Shown: in pieces, positions 23,240 through 33,015 of the stretch | Numbering within the stretch: position 1 is the stretch's first letter | Layout: each line of letters opens with the position of its first letter | Source: Shinisaurus crocodilurus | Taxonomy: Eukaryota > Chordata > Lepidosauria > Squamata > Shinisauridae | Assembly (NCBI GenBank): GCA_021292165.1 | Contig: CM037878.1 | Location: 253,753,921 to 253,817,920 of the forward strand | Direction of reading: 5' to 3' | DNA: 64,000 bases | Translations under genes and position numbers: made by a program | Notes under the pieces: generated by a model | The model's input: the letters and a program-made list of their open reading frames with translations, nothing else | Database searches by the model: none | What the model was told of the DNA's origin: nothing

Positions 23240-23400
23240 ATTCATTAATATTCCCTCTTCTTCCCTCCCCATTCCTTTTTCCTTGTGTGTCGTGTCTTTT
23301 TAGATTGTAAGCCTGTGGGCAGGGACTGTCTTGTTAACTGCTGTAAACCGCCCAGAGAGCTTCGGCTATTGGGCGGTATAAAAAATAAATAAATAAACAA
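23240..23400 (+). mobile_element. L2/MIR-type tail inside a hAT element
   Basis: TTTTTAGATTGTAAGCCTGT, GGGCAGGGACTGTCTTGT and GCTATTGGGCGGTATAAAAA, followed by AATAAATAAATAAA. This is the 3' region of an L2-mobilised retroposon, plus strand. Confidence 0.75.
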
Positions 23401-23437
23401 AATAACTTTCCATTTAAGGGGAAAAAAATTCACCCCT

Positions 23438-23482
23438 ATCAAGTAAAAAAAAAAGGACCCGGGTCCTTTTTTTTTACTTGAT
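23438..23482. repeat. 45-bp near-perfect palindrome centred on CCCGGG
   Basis: The left arm runs ATCAAGT, A-run (10), GGACCC. The right arm runs GGGTCC, T-run (9), ACTTGAT. The only flaw is one base of length difference in the A/T runs. There is no loop. Confidence 0.92.
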
Positions 23483-23601
23483 CCATTCGTTCATATTTTT
23501 TTCAAACTATAGTCCAGCCCCCCAACAGTCTGAGGAACAATGAACTGGCCCCCTGTTTAAAAAGTTTGAGGACTCCTGACTTAATACATTATCATTTAGG
23601 A

Positions 23602-24020
23602 CTGGGGTGGGAAACCTTTTTTGGCAGTAGAGCCGCATTGGCTTCAGGCAAGCACATGCTAGCAGCGAGCAAGACTACCCTCATTATTGGCATACTTCAA
23701 GTGTTTGCACGTGCACACAGACCGTTTGCCCCTTTCATTCACACACACCAACCACATGGGAAGGCAGTGAACTACCCATGCAGGGAGTGATTTTCTCCCT
23801 CCATGGGAAGATTGTTGCCTTTCCCTGCTGTGTGGTGACAAAGGGAGCTTCCTTCTCACCATAATGCAGAGAAAAGCTCCTCTCTCCTATCAGCTGCTGA
23901 TAGGAGAAAAGAGCTTTTCCTTGCTTGAGGGGGGCAGGACCTGGAGAAGAGGTTGGTAGGCCAGATGGAGAACCCCTATGGGCAGTATCTGGCCAATGGG
24001 CTGGAAGTTCCCCATACCTG
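23602..24020 (+). mobile_element. hAT non-autonomous element (SWGGGGTGGGAAACC end)
   Basis: The left end CTGGGGTGGGAAACC and the right end GGAAGTTCCCCATACCTG are imperfectly inverted. The flanking sequences ATTTAGGA and ATTAGGAT are similar but shifted by one base. The interior includes a short hairpin-prone GAAAAGCTCCTCTCTCCTAT...GAGAAAAGAGCTTTTCC. The element abuts the end of the 22898-23578 element. A partial copy is at 22139. Confidence 0.75.
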
Positions 24021-25014
24021 ATTAGGATAGCATGAGATTTCCAATATTATAGAACTATCAGCCTCTCTAATAAGGATCTTGTGTGGTTGAATGTCTATCA
24101 CTTCAGAATTAAAACAGAGCCACACAAAAATAAGGTAGTAGTTTCCCCATACTTGGGGTACTCCCTACATATGGAGAAGTATATAATTTTATAACTTTAA
24201 AAAGAGAAAGAAAAACCAGACAGCTCAAAATGGCCCTATAAGCTTTCATTCTATGGGCTCTGGGAGTATCTCAGGAGCCATAGGATAGAACAGATCTTCC
24301 CCGCTGAGTGAGAGAGAGAGGGAGAGAGAGAGGGGTCCACCCTCAGAGGGACAGATCAAACCTAAGATGCCCTGTCCCAGCCCCTGTGGAATCCTCTAAG
24401 GCCCTTGTCTCTCCTATGTCGGTAGAGACAAAAAAGGGACAAATTGTGAGGTGAAGGGTGTGTCATGGGGTGGATCAGGAAAGGCTTGGATCCCTTCCAC
24501 TGTTTGCAATGGGAGGGAAATTGTTAAAAAAAAAATCTATAACAGGGAGAAAAACACTGCTCCTCCTACCCTGTTTGTGCCAGCCCAGCAGGCCTTTTGA
24601 TGAGGCAGCTCTTCTACTCTTGGATCTCCCCAGTGCGGCTGGTAGGACTGCCTGTAACTCATCTTGACTGTCTAGAGAGGAAACTTCCAGATTCACATTG
24701 GACCTGAACAACCAGGAATCTTCTCGTGTTCGCTACTCTGTGTGTGGGGAGGGGAGGTAGATATGGTGCTGTCCAATCACAGCTATGCTAAAATTCTCAA
24801 TTTCAATACTGCTTTCTATGGGCAGCAATCACTTCCACCCTACAGGTGAAAAACAAAGATTCTAAAAGAACTGGAAGTCAGACAGACTACCCGAGCCTAG
24901 CAATTATTTGAGAAAGCACCTTCTCCATTACCAGCCTGCCCAGTCACTGAGGTCATCAGATGAGGCACTTCTGGTGGTTTTACATGGACCTGCAGTTCAT
25001 TTTCTAATCCATTC
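24021..25014. other. no gene; (GA)n at 24307-24334
   Basis: Contains a short GA-rich microsatellite. The two small opposite-strand frames at 24458-24711 have no domain. Otherwise there is nothing recognisable. Confidence 0.5.
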
Positions 25015-25252
25015 AGAGTAGAGCCTTCAGTTTACCAGCTCCATCTCTGTGGAACTCCCTGCCTATTGATGTCAGGCAGGTTGAAGTCATATTTCTATAT
25101 TTGTTGAAATAAGTCTTCCCTAACTGACGAGCCACAGTTTTATTGGCATAATTTGATTTCAATTATTTTAATTCCATATTTTGTTTTTCTTTTTATTGTT
25201 CACCACTTGGGAATCTTATTAGATATATAAATCCTGTAAATAAATAAATAAG
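25015..25252 (+). mobile_element. L2-type LINE 3' end, old
   Basis: Decayed coding remnant (CTGTGGAACTCCCTGCC, the WNSLP block also seen at 1-418), then an AT-rich 3' UTR with CACCACTTGGGAATC and a tail AATAAATAAATAAG. Confidence 0.75.
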
Positions 25253-26077
25253 TCTATGACTGAGGGCAGTTGAACAACCAGAAGTTAAAAGTGTCAGCTG
25301 ACAAAAAACAAGAAATGTAGGGAATTGAACTGCTTCAGCCTTTAAAAGGTTATATTATTTGCCTCCAGAATAGGGGGATGTAGTTCATGAGGTTAAAAAA
25401 AATCTGCTCCCTGGTACCCCCAAGCTATATTGCATTAAATTGCTCAGGTTCAGGACTAGCAGACAGCCCTAATCCTAATTCTTTTAGCATGTTATAGTAC
25501 AGCAAGGGAAGGCAGGAAAGAAAAATGGTGTCCTCTGACACCCACTAACAGAGGTACAAAGCTCCTATTCCAAGCAGAAAGAGAGCAGATTTAAAACAGC
25601 CCCAACCATATCCATGTTTGTTCAGGAGCATGTCCCACCAAGTTCAATGGGGCTTACTCTGAAGTTTGCATTAAGCCTGGATCCCTTTCTCAAGATTCAT
25701 TTCAGATGATTTTCTACTTTGTATCCAAGGCTCAATGTAGGGAAGATGGTCCTGATCTTTAGTAGGGAAGCTTCAGACAGTGGGAAGTCACCCAGCATTG
25801 CTCTATGACACCTCCGGATGAGTTCATCTCGCCCACCATGTGGCTTAGCTCACAACTTTTCATCCCTCTGTACTCAGCATCCCTTTTCCTTTAGCATTAC
25901 TGCTCCTTCCATTCTTGGATTTCTCTCACTCAGCACACAAACTCAGAACTGAGTTATTTTGAGTTGGGGAAGGTAAGAGTTTACAACCCTTCCCATGCTG
26001 CAAGGAAACTACAATTATGGGTGGGCAGAACAGGGTGGAGCTTTGTCCATGGAGCTAGAGTGAAGGGAAGTCTATAG
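25253..26077. other. no gene; one palindromic repeat
   Basis: A palindromic CAATCC-type unit at 25598-25672 (ATGTTTGTTCAGGAGCATG, TTCAATGGGGCTTACTC). No exon is seen. Confidence 0.5.
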
Positions 26078-26635
26078 CAGGGATGGGGGACTCAGACTCC
26101 AGGACTCGACTCGTGAGTCGGACTGAGTCCCCCCTCTGAATCAAGTCCCAATATTTTTAATGGGACTCGAGACCCGAGATCAAGGACTCGTGTTCCAAAA
26201 TCATGTTCCTCAAATGCAACATGGATAGATTTTAGGAAGTACAGCAAGTTTATTTTTTAAAATCATTTTCCTAAAATGCAACCTTTCAGACATTTTGGGT
26301 TTGGCTACCTCTGCCTGCCTGTTTGGGGTTCCCTGTCTCCTTTGCCTGTCTGGTTATTTTGGGTTTGTCTGCCTGGTCTGTTCTTGCCAAAATCAGTTGC
26401 AGAGTTTTGAAATAAAAAGGCACATTTGTGCCTAGAATTTATTTAAGCCACACATCTGAAATAGCCTTATTTTGTAGGGGGGAAAACCCATTGATTTTAA
26501 TAGGGACTCGTGGAGTCAGCTTTGGGAGTGACTCGTGAGTCACCATTTTGGACCAAGAACTCAGACTCGAGACTCAGGTCCAAAGACTCATGACTCGACT
26601 CGTGACTCGAAACCAAGGACTCTTCAACATCCCTG
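26078..26635 (+). mobile_element. hAT deletion derivative with CGAGTC subterminal arrays
   Basis: Ends CAGGGATGGGGGACTC and CTTCAACATCCCTG, with flanks GTCTATAG and GCCTATAA (6 of 8 identical). Both subterminal zones are built from repeated GACTCG/CGAGTC words. From about 26200 the interior matches the 3' part of the larger copy at 51886-52885, starting at the last ~12 codons of the transposase (AATCATGTTCCTCAAATGCA) and its stop. This copy is therefore an internal deletion product of an autonomous hAT, missing nearly the whole transposase. Confidence 0.9.
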
Positions 26636-26747
26636 GCCTATAAGCAGCCAAAGCCTGGGGGGAAAGAGCTGCAAAGAATGTTCCCCACTCCATAGCCTCC
26701 TGTCTAGAGGACACAGCAACACTGCCTTCTATCCTGCCTTTCAAATA

Positions 26748-26996
26748 CAGTCATGCCTTGGATTGAGAGCATAATTCGTTCCGGAAACGTGCTTGTAACC
26801 CAAAACACTCTTATATCAAAACGAAATCCCCCCCAAAAAAAAATTGTACATAGATTTTTAATTTAAGCCATACTACACTTGTATTGCAAGTCGTCGCATG
26901 TATATCAAGTTAAAAAAAATTAAATAAATATTTAAAAATTTGCTTGTCTTGCAAAACGCTCTCAAACCAAGTTACTTGCAATCCAAGGTATTACTG
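26748..26996 (+). mobile_element. Tigger/pogo-like MITE, copy D
   Basis: Same family and orientation as 7381-7627, flanked by TA (26746-26747 and 26997-26998). Confidence 0.9.
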
Positions 26997-27352
26997 TACA
27001 ATCTAAATTCTACCACCCAAACAGAAAGTCTCCAGAACTCACAGGACAGCCCAGGTGACCAATGGAAGCTCAGCAGAATGGGTTGTCTTGATGTAGTGAC
27101 CAATCAGGTGACAGAAGGTGGGATGGCAACACTTCACCCTTAACTCTTTCTGTGCCTGCCAAGGCTTGTCAGAGCCTAAAATAGCAACAGAGATCTAGTA
27201 CCTAGCAGATGTTTGAGGAAAGGTCCTAGCCTAGTCAATGGACCCACCCCACTTCTTTTCCAGGCACATGCCTTCAGCCTTCATTTAGAATCACTGAGTA
27301 CCTCAAAGATTCCACTTCAATTGGAAACAGAAATAGGCCTTTCAAGCTTGAA

Positions 27353-27392
27353 GTTTTTAAAAAAGAACTTTTAAAAGTTCTTTTTAAAAAAC
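27353..27392. repeat. 40-bp near-perfect palindrome
   Basis: GTTTTTAAAAAAGAACTTTT followed at once by AAAAGTTCTTTTTAAAAAAC. The two 20-base halves pair, with minor A/T register differences. AT-rich and without a loop. Confidence 0.88.
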
Positions 27393-27409
27393 AAACAAAA
27401 CAAAGTTAC

Positions 27410-27544
27410 AGTGCAATCTTAAACACATATACTCAGAAGTAAGTCTCGCCCTAAACAGCCCTTACTTTTACGTTCAACTGATCTAAGAAGAAGCCCTATT
27501 TAACTTAATGGGACTTTATCTCTGAGTAAACATGTTGGATTGGG
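27410..27544. repeat. palindromic CAATCC-type repeat, composite
   Basis: GTGCAATCTTAAACACATAT, ACTCAGAAGTAAGTCTCG, then CTTAATGGGACTTTATCTC and GAGTAAACATGTTGG. Longer than other copies, so two fragments may be joined. Confidence 0.6.
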
Positions 27545-27824
27545 CTTGTTTGCACGAAAGCCCGTTTTGAGGAACTAAAAAATCCATTTATCCGTCCCGT
27601 CCCCGTACGCATTTTGTAGCCAGACCACTGGATGAAATGAATTTAAAGAATTTTCACACTGAAAGGAGCAAGTGCCCTGAAATCAGCACGCCCCAGAAAA
27701 GACCAGGAAGATTTGGAGATTAAAAAAAGATCCCTCCGCGATCTACCTCAAGAGAAACTCAGCAACAACTGCTGAAGTGTAATAACAATAATACTTAAAA
27801 TAAAAATTGTAACATTTCCACAGG

Positions 27825-27950
27825 GTAGCCATGTTAGTCTATTGCAGCAAAAACAACAAAGACTTGCGGCACCTTAAAGACTAACATTTATTCTGGAATA
27901 AGCCTTCGTGGACTTCATCAAATGCATGATTACGGAAAGTTTCAGCTTTT
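27825..27950. repeat. dispersed retroposon fragment, family uncertain
   Basis: GGGTAGCCATGTTAGTCTAT, CGGCACCTTAAAGACTAAC, ATTTATTCTGGAATAAGCC, and TTCGTGGACTTCATCAAATG. This string of phrases is a common reptile and fish repeat. I think it may be the 3' end of a Penelope-like or related element, but I cannot confirm that. Confidence 0.5.
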
Positions 27951-27960
27951 TAAAAAATAT

Positions 27961-27980
27961 ATACACACACATATGTACTG

Positions 27981-28015
<35 letters not shown>

Positions 28016-28017
28016 GT
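27961..28017. repeat. (CA)n/(TA)n microsatellite
   Basis: Alternating ATATATAT and ACACACAC tracts. Confidence 0.9.
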
Positions 28018-28275
28018 ACATGTGGGGGTGGGGGAAAAGTACAATGAGGTCTGAAGGAAATTCAATGCAGAAAGTACGGATATCAACAATCACATTAACA
28101 GCAGCCGCTCACAGAAAATCTGACAAAAGGGAGGCAGAAGTTATCCTTTTAGTCGCGCTGCTTATATATCCTCCCCCTCGGTATCATATATACGTAGGCA
28201 CGTACGTGTGTGTCAAACGAAGGTAACAGTCCCTGCATTTGACGCAGTTCATAAAAGAAAGTTTATGGCACTGTA

Positions 28276-28470
28276 ACAACGCAATCCTATGCAGGTTTAC
28301 TTGGAAGTAAATCCCACACTCTCTGCCAGATAAGTGAGCATTGCACTGCAACGGCCAGCGCACTCCTTTGCACGTTTAATTAAAGCTGCAATCCAGTGCG
28401 CGCTTACTTGGGAGTAAGTCTCATTGAAGTCCATGAGGCTTACTTCCGAGTAGACTTGCAGAGCAATTCC
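28276..28470. repeat. two adjacent palindromic CAATCC-type repeats
   Basis: The first (28276-28352) starts ACGCAATCCTATGCAGG and is incomplete. The second (28380-28470) reads GCTGCAATCCAGTGCG, CTTGGGAGTAAGTCTCATTG, CATGAGGCTTACTTCCGAG. They sit directly at the edge of the CpG island. Confidence 0.7.
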
Positions 28471-28499
28471 TCCATAAATCTGTTAAGTCTTTCAAAGCG

Positions 28500-29480
28500 C
28501 CATCAGGCTTTTTGGAGGTACACTTTATCCACAAAGCGCTCCCCTCACGACGCGGACAAAACTTTTGCCTGCCTTCTCTCCCCCAACTTAACTCTCGCAC
28601 CCCTCCTCACCTTCTTGAGAACTTCCCTCCCGCCACCCTTTGAGAGGGCGGAGTCACAGCCAACCCCACCCCCTCACCCCCCACTGACCCCGGAAGCGCG
28701 ATACCTCTCTCATCTTCTGTCTGCCTCCCGCGCCAATTCAACACTTTAACGTAGAACAGCCGCCACCCTCCCCGCAGGCGACCCGCTTATTGGCTTAGTC
28801 CCGCCCACCCGCTCCGCTCAAGTCTCCCATTCGCCGACGGCCATGCCACTCCCAAATAAGCCCGCTTCTAAGGACAGCTGTACGACCCGCCTCTTTTCTT
28901 ATCCGCCTGTGTTTGCTGCCTTCCCATTGGAAGGCAGCCTCCAGCCTTTGAGAAAATAAATCTCCGCTATGTCCCGCGGTGTATTGGTTTTGATATTTGT
29001 CAATCAAACATCGCCGATGCTTGTCATTGGAGAATATCTATACGATTAAGGCTGACCTTCTTAATAACTCGTGTTTTATTTGCCCGGGCTAACTGCCAGA
29101 GTGACCCAGGCATACCAGTGATTGGCCGTAAGTGAGCCGCTTTGCGCTGCCTAGCAGGTTAGGTTGCGAGCCCTCCGCCCCCTCCCCTTTTCTACGCATT
29201 TCTATTTCTCCCTTTATTTATTTATTTCCTTCCTAAACTTAAATGACCTCGATGGGGAGGGAGAAGCAAGACTCGCTGTGGTCCATTAACCAATAGCAGA
29301 TAGAACAGGGGAGGAATCGAGAGAGGCGTCGACCAATGGCAATAGACTATGGTCTAAATAGTTAGCAATTTACCACCCAATCAGATTTTGCAGCTCCCGG
29401 CACCAGCGGGTGGCGGCGACGGGCGTTAATCACTGTCTGGGTTTGGCGAGGAACTGGATTATACCATTCACAGATAAAGA
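28500..29480. promoter_or_regulatory. CpG-rich probable divergent promoter with CCAAT-box cluster
   Basis: The only CpG-rich single-copy stretch in the window. ATTGG (minus-strand CCAAT) occurs at 28789, 28926, 28983, 29026 and 29121. CCAAT in plus orientation occurs at 29290, 29333 and 29377. Near the left edge are an ETS-type CCGGAAG (28690-28696), an E2F-like TCCCGCGCCAA (28726-28736) and GC boxes (GGGCGGAG near 28647, CCCGCCCACC near 28800). The flip in CCAAT orientation near 29.2 kb suggests transcription leftward from about 28.7 kb and rightward from about 29.4 kb. NF-Y works in either orientation, so this is inference. A donor-like AAG|GTGAGG on the minus strand (28607-28622) and GCCG|GTGAAG on the plus strand (about 29590) would suit non-coding first exons. 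The downstream genes cannot be named from this window. Confidence 0.65.
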
Positions 29481-30421
29481 GGGGAGAGAGAGAGCAAGAA
29501 CAGCGGGCGCTTCCATTCTCAAATTATGGAAGAATGCCTGTTTAAAAACTAGCAAAAAGTGGAGACAGCTGCAATGAAGGGGGAGAGCCGGTGAAGCAGT
29601 TTGGCTAAAATATTTTCTCCCGCCCCGCCCTTGTTTTGGTGCCTGGGTTGCTCAACTACTGTTACAGTATCCAAAGCAGACAGCTGCAATCCTGCACGTC
29701 CTTACTCAGGAGTAAATTCCATTGAAGAGCCATAGGATTGCGCTATAGGTGCACGACAGTTTGGCATTATCAGTAATTTTGCAATCCCCCCAATTCTCAA
29801 GGGGGGAAGAGAATCCCATGAAGTTTAGTAATTTGTAATAAACACTCGCATGAATTAAAACAGGTGATAATAACCCATTTTGTGAGGGATCTTGAACATT
29901 GAGGTAATAATGCATGTGTATTATCTATGTAAGTATATATTTATCTGCGGGAGCAATCCATTATGGGTGTAGCTGTTCAAGGTGTTTAAAAAGATAACTA
30001 ACTTTATTTCTTTTATCCATAGACCATAGCAACTTAATTGCTATATAAACAACTGGCATATACAGCTAAATATCCAGTGCATATGACATAGATAAAATAA
30101 CGAGATGCTAATATGATCAGCTACTTTGAAGATTATATTAAAAGGGGAGGGAGGCAAAGAGATCATTCAAACATCATGCTGGTACAAGAAGTAGCTTAAA
30201 GCTGCAATTCTATGCACATTTATCAGAGAGTAAGTCTCATTTACCTAAATGGGGTTTACTTCTGGGTAGGTATGTGTTGGATTGGACTGTAAAAAAATGT
30301 TGCCCCCCTTTGATCTATCTTATCCGCCAAACTATTTTGAAATTCAGTAAATCAGACATCTGGTTCAGAATCAGACTGGTTACTCTAATGGGACACAAAG
30401 CCAAACATGAATGTCACATAC
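29481..30421. other. no gene; two palindromic repeats
   Basis: The first 150 bases after the CpG island could be 5' UTR and start of intron. Palindromic CAATCC-type units lie at 29684-29745 (partial) and 30197-30290. No coding exon is recognised. Confidence 0.45.
30197..30290. repeat. palindromic CAATCC-type repeat
   Basis: TTAAAGCTGCAATTCTATG, AGAGTAAGTCTCATTTACC, TAAATGGGGTTTACTTCTGG, and an end GGATTGGACTGTAA. The TTA at the left and TAA at the right could be a 3-bp target duplication. Confidence 0.7.
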
Positions 30422-30656
30422 GAGAGCCAGTGTGGTGTAGTGGTGAGAGTGTTAGATTAGGACTCGGTCGATCTGGGTTCTAGTCCTCGCTCAGCCATGA
30501 AACTCTGGGTGACTTTGGGCGAGTCACTGACTCTCAGCCTAACCTACCTCACAGGGTTGTTGTGAGGATAAAATGGAGAGGAGGAAGAGGGCTATGTAAG
30601 CTGCCTTGGGTTCCTTGCAGGAAAAAAGGTGGGGTATAAATATAATAAATAAATAT
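30422..30656 (+). mobile_element. tRNA-derived SINE
   Basis: Full-length copy of the 11119 family, GAGAGCCAGTGTGGTGTAGT to ATAATAAATAAATA. It shows a few substitutions in the B-box region (GGGTTCTAGTCCTCG). Confidence 0.9.
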
Positions 30657-30804
30657 GTTATAAAGATAAAAACCTCCCCAGAAACTATTTTGAGCTGGGA
30701 AGAATGCCATTTTCCTATTGATTTAAACTGAGCAAATACTCTAGCCTTGGTCATCAGAGACCCAAAGCACACAAGTACCCCATCTTCAAGGCATTCCTGC
30801 TATA

Positions 30805-31055
30805 CAGTAATACCTTGGATTGCAAGTAACTTGGTTTGAGAGCGTTTTGCAAGACAAGCAAATTTTTAAATATTTATTTAATTTTTTTTTTACTTGATAT
30901 ACATGCGACGACTTGCAATACAAGTACTGTAGCACGGCTTAAATTAAAAATCTCTGTACAAATTTTTTTTGGGGGATTTCATTTTGATATAAGAGTGTTT
31001 TGGATTACAAGCATGTTTCCGGAATGAATTATGCTCTCAATCCAAGACATGACTG
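30805..31055 (-). mobile_element. Tigger/pogo-like MITE, copy E
   Basis: Inverse orientation to copy A. Starts CAGTAATACCTTGGATTG and ends ATCCAAGACATGACTG, with TA on both sides. Confidence 0.9.
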
Positions 31056-31207
31056 TACTGCTGAATACTTCCCAGAAACAACACCCTAAGAATCAAGATA
31101 GACCTCTATCCTTGATATTCTGCAAAAGTATCCATTTCACAGATGGTGAGGAACTGAGACTGAGAAATAACTTGTCTACAGCTACAAAATGAGTACATTA
31201 TGACAGA

Positions 31208-31335
31208 TATTTATTTATTTTATTTATTTATTTATTATATTTATGAATCGCCCATCTGGCCAGACATCCGGCCACTCTGAGCGATTTACAATCCAATAAA
31301 ATACAAGAGGGACACACACACACACACACACACAG
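31208..31335 (-). mobile_element. L2-type 3' end plus (CA)n
   Basis: TTTATTTATTATATTTATGA, CGCCCATCTGGCCAGACAT, CCGGCCACTCTGAGCG is the reverse of the 3' tail seen at 360-418. A (CA)n run follows at 31312-31335. Confidence 0.75.
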
Positions 31336-32268
31336 TATAAAACTGAGCCAAATTTTTCTAGTTAGTTACCACTTAACATAAAGAAGAGTGTGGAAAACTA
31401 GCTTTTAAAAAATGCCTTTGCTCTTAACATCTGTAGAATGTTATTTCCTCTCAAACTCTTTGTGAAATTATGTTATTTTCTCCATATCCCTATATTTAAC
31501 ACACAAACGCTTTTCTCTCCTTTCCCAACACTTTACATGCCAATTCATTTTTCTCTTCCCACTCACAATGATTTGTATATACTATGATTATTCTAAAACA
31601 GTGTATAAATGCTAAGTTTTATTAAATGCTTTGAGTGCTTATCAAAAGTGCTACCCAAATATTAAGCATAGTTATTATTGCAGCCTGACATGGCAAGCTG
31701 GAGTGGCCACTCAGGAGGAAATTGTTTTCACTTGTCCTTTGTCTCTTGTCCCTTATTGCCTCTCTGAGCTATCAGGGAGGAGGAGGCAGTATAAAAATAA
31801 GGTACGGTAACTCCAAAGGAGCTGCCTGGTGCCAAGTAGCTGGAAATGCCTGGAATACCTGATTATGAGGCAATTTCAGCCCCCCTAAGCACATAGACAA
31901 CCCCATGTAGCAGATACTTAGGTGATAATTTTTCCAAGGTTATCACTAAACTGTTTCATGCAAGGGCATATTGACCTCATGGACCATGGCATTAAATAGA
32001 ATCCTCTGAAATTCCTGATTCACAGTTAGCTTGGTGACCAAAAAGCAAATTTTCCAGGCTCAACCTTGCCTAAAAACTATGAATTCAAATTCTTAATGCA
32101 TGAAGAGTGGTTGTGGTTGCTCTGAGAGTTTCTGTGCAGTCACAGTCAGTCTCTTTCTCACACACGAATTACTTAAATAGTCCAAAGTTGACACCAGCAT
32201 AAGCAGGACCCAGACTGAGTTTGGTTGTGCTGTAGTTACAAGTAAGCTTGGCAGAATCAGGCATACAA
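31336..32268. other. no gene seen
   Basis: Non-coding, with no frame of note. Some retroposon-like text near 31600-31800 is too diverged to name. Confidence 0.45.
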
Positions 32269-32494
32269 GAGCCAGTGTGGTGTAGTGGTTATAGTGTTGG
32301 ATTGGAGAGATCTGGGTTCAAGGGTCCACTTGGTCATGAAGTTCACAGGGTGATTTTGGGCAGTCACTGATTCTCAGCCTAACTTACCTCACAGGGTTGT
32401 TGTGAAGATAAAATGGGGAGGCGGAGGGTCATGTACACTGCCTTGGGCTCCTTGGAGGAAAAGGGCAGATATAAATATATCAAAAATAAATAAA
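32269..32494 (+). mobile_element. tRNA-derived SINE, diverged
   Basis: AGAGCCAGTGTGGTGTAGTG head, TCTGGGTTCAAGGGTCC B-box region, and a CAAAAATAAATAAAT tail. Confidence 0.85.
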
Positions 32495-32859
32495 TCATAA
32501 TTCAACATGGCCAGCTTGCACTTACTTCATCCATGAAAGGATGAAGAGACAATTAGGCTTGATGGAATGCCTAATTCCATCAAGTTATAGTAGAGGGAGA
32601 GAGGGGATTGCAGGGCCTCTCCATTAGCTCTTAAAATACTAGCTCCATTGGGCTATTCCCTCAGCTGTGATCCAGCAGTAGCCATTCCATCAGGCTACAG
32701 CAGAAGAGACAGGACCTTGGATTATTTCATCCACTCTCCTGAGAGACCAGCTTCATTAGGCTCCTCCTCTTCCTCAGTTGTTTTCATTTAAGCTGGTTGT
32801 TACAAGAATTTTGTAACTTTAGGAACTGGTGTCTGAGTTTGCTTTTCTCCTTCCCTCAA
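32495..32859. other. no gene; small hairpin
   Basis: Contains CTTGATGGAAT (32558-32568) paired with ATTCCATCAAG (32574-32584). Repeated words CCATCAGGCT, TTCATTAGGCT and similar occur at 32680-32770. No known element. Confidence 0.5.
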
Positions 32860-33015
32860 CATCCCATTTTCCTTTTGTATCAAGTGTTTTGCATTGTAAG
32901 TCTGTGGACAAGGACTATGTTTTTGTTTGTTACTGATCTCATATAAGCCACTCTAGGAGCATTTTCTGCTGAAGAGTGGGCTAAAAATGCTTTAAATAAC
33001 AAATATATAATAAAT
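32860..33015 (+). mobile_element. L2/MIR-type retroposon tail
   Basis: TTTTGCATTGTAAGTCTGTG, then ATATAAGCCACTCTAGGAGC, then AAATGCTTTAAATAAC. Homologous to the split copy at 19900-20292. Confidence 0.65.

Larger units (their letters stand above)
22898..23578. mobile_element. hAT (Charlie-type) non-autonomous element, 681 bp
   Basis: Inverted ends CAGGGGTCTTCAAACT and AGTTTGAGGACTCCTG, flanked by a perfect 8-bp duplication ACTTAATA (22890-22897 and 23579-23586). GC-rich subterminal sequence (GGCCCGCGGGCC, ATCCGGCCCGC) is typical of Charlie-type hATs. Inside lie an L2/SINE-type tail (about 23240-23400, AGAGAGCTTCGGCTATTGGG) and a near-perfect palindrome (23438-23482). No transposase frame remains. 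Confidence 0.92.
26999..28499. other. no gene; clustered short repeats
   Basis: Holds a 40-bp palindrome (27353-27392), palindromic CAATCC-type units (27410-27544, 28276-28352 and 28380-28470), an unclassified retroposon piece (27825-27950) and a TA/CA microsatellite (27961-28017). No exon is supported. Confidence 0.55.

Noticed and set aside
28396..28749. 117-residue frame at the CpG island edge
   Set aside because: Starts inside a palindromic repeat and is proline-rich only because the DNA is C-rich.
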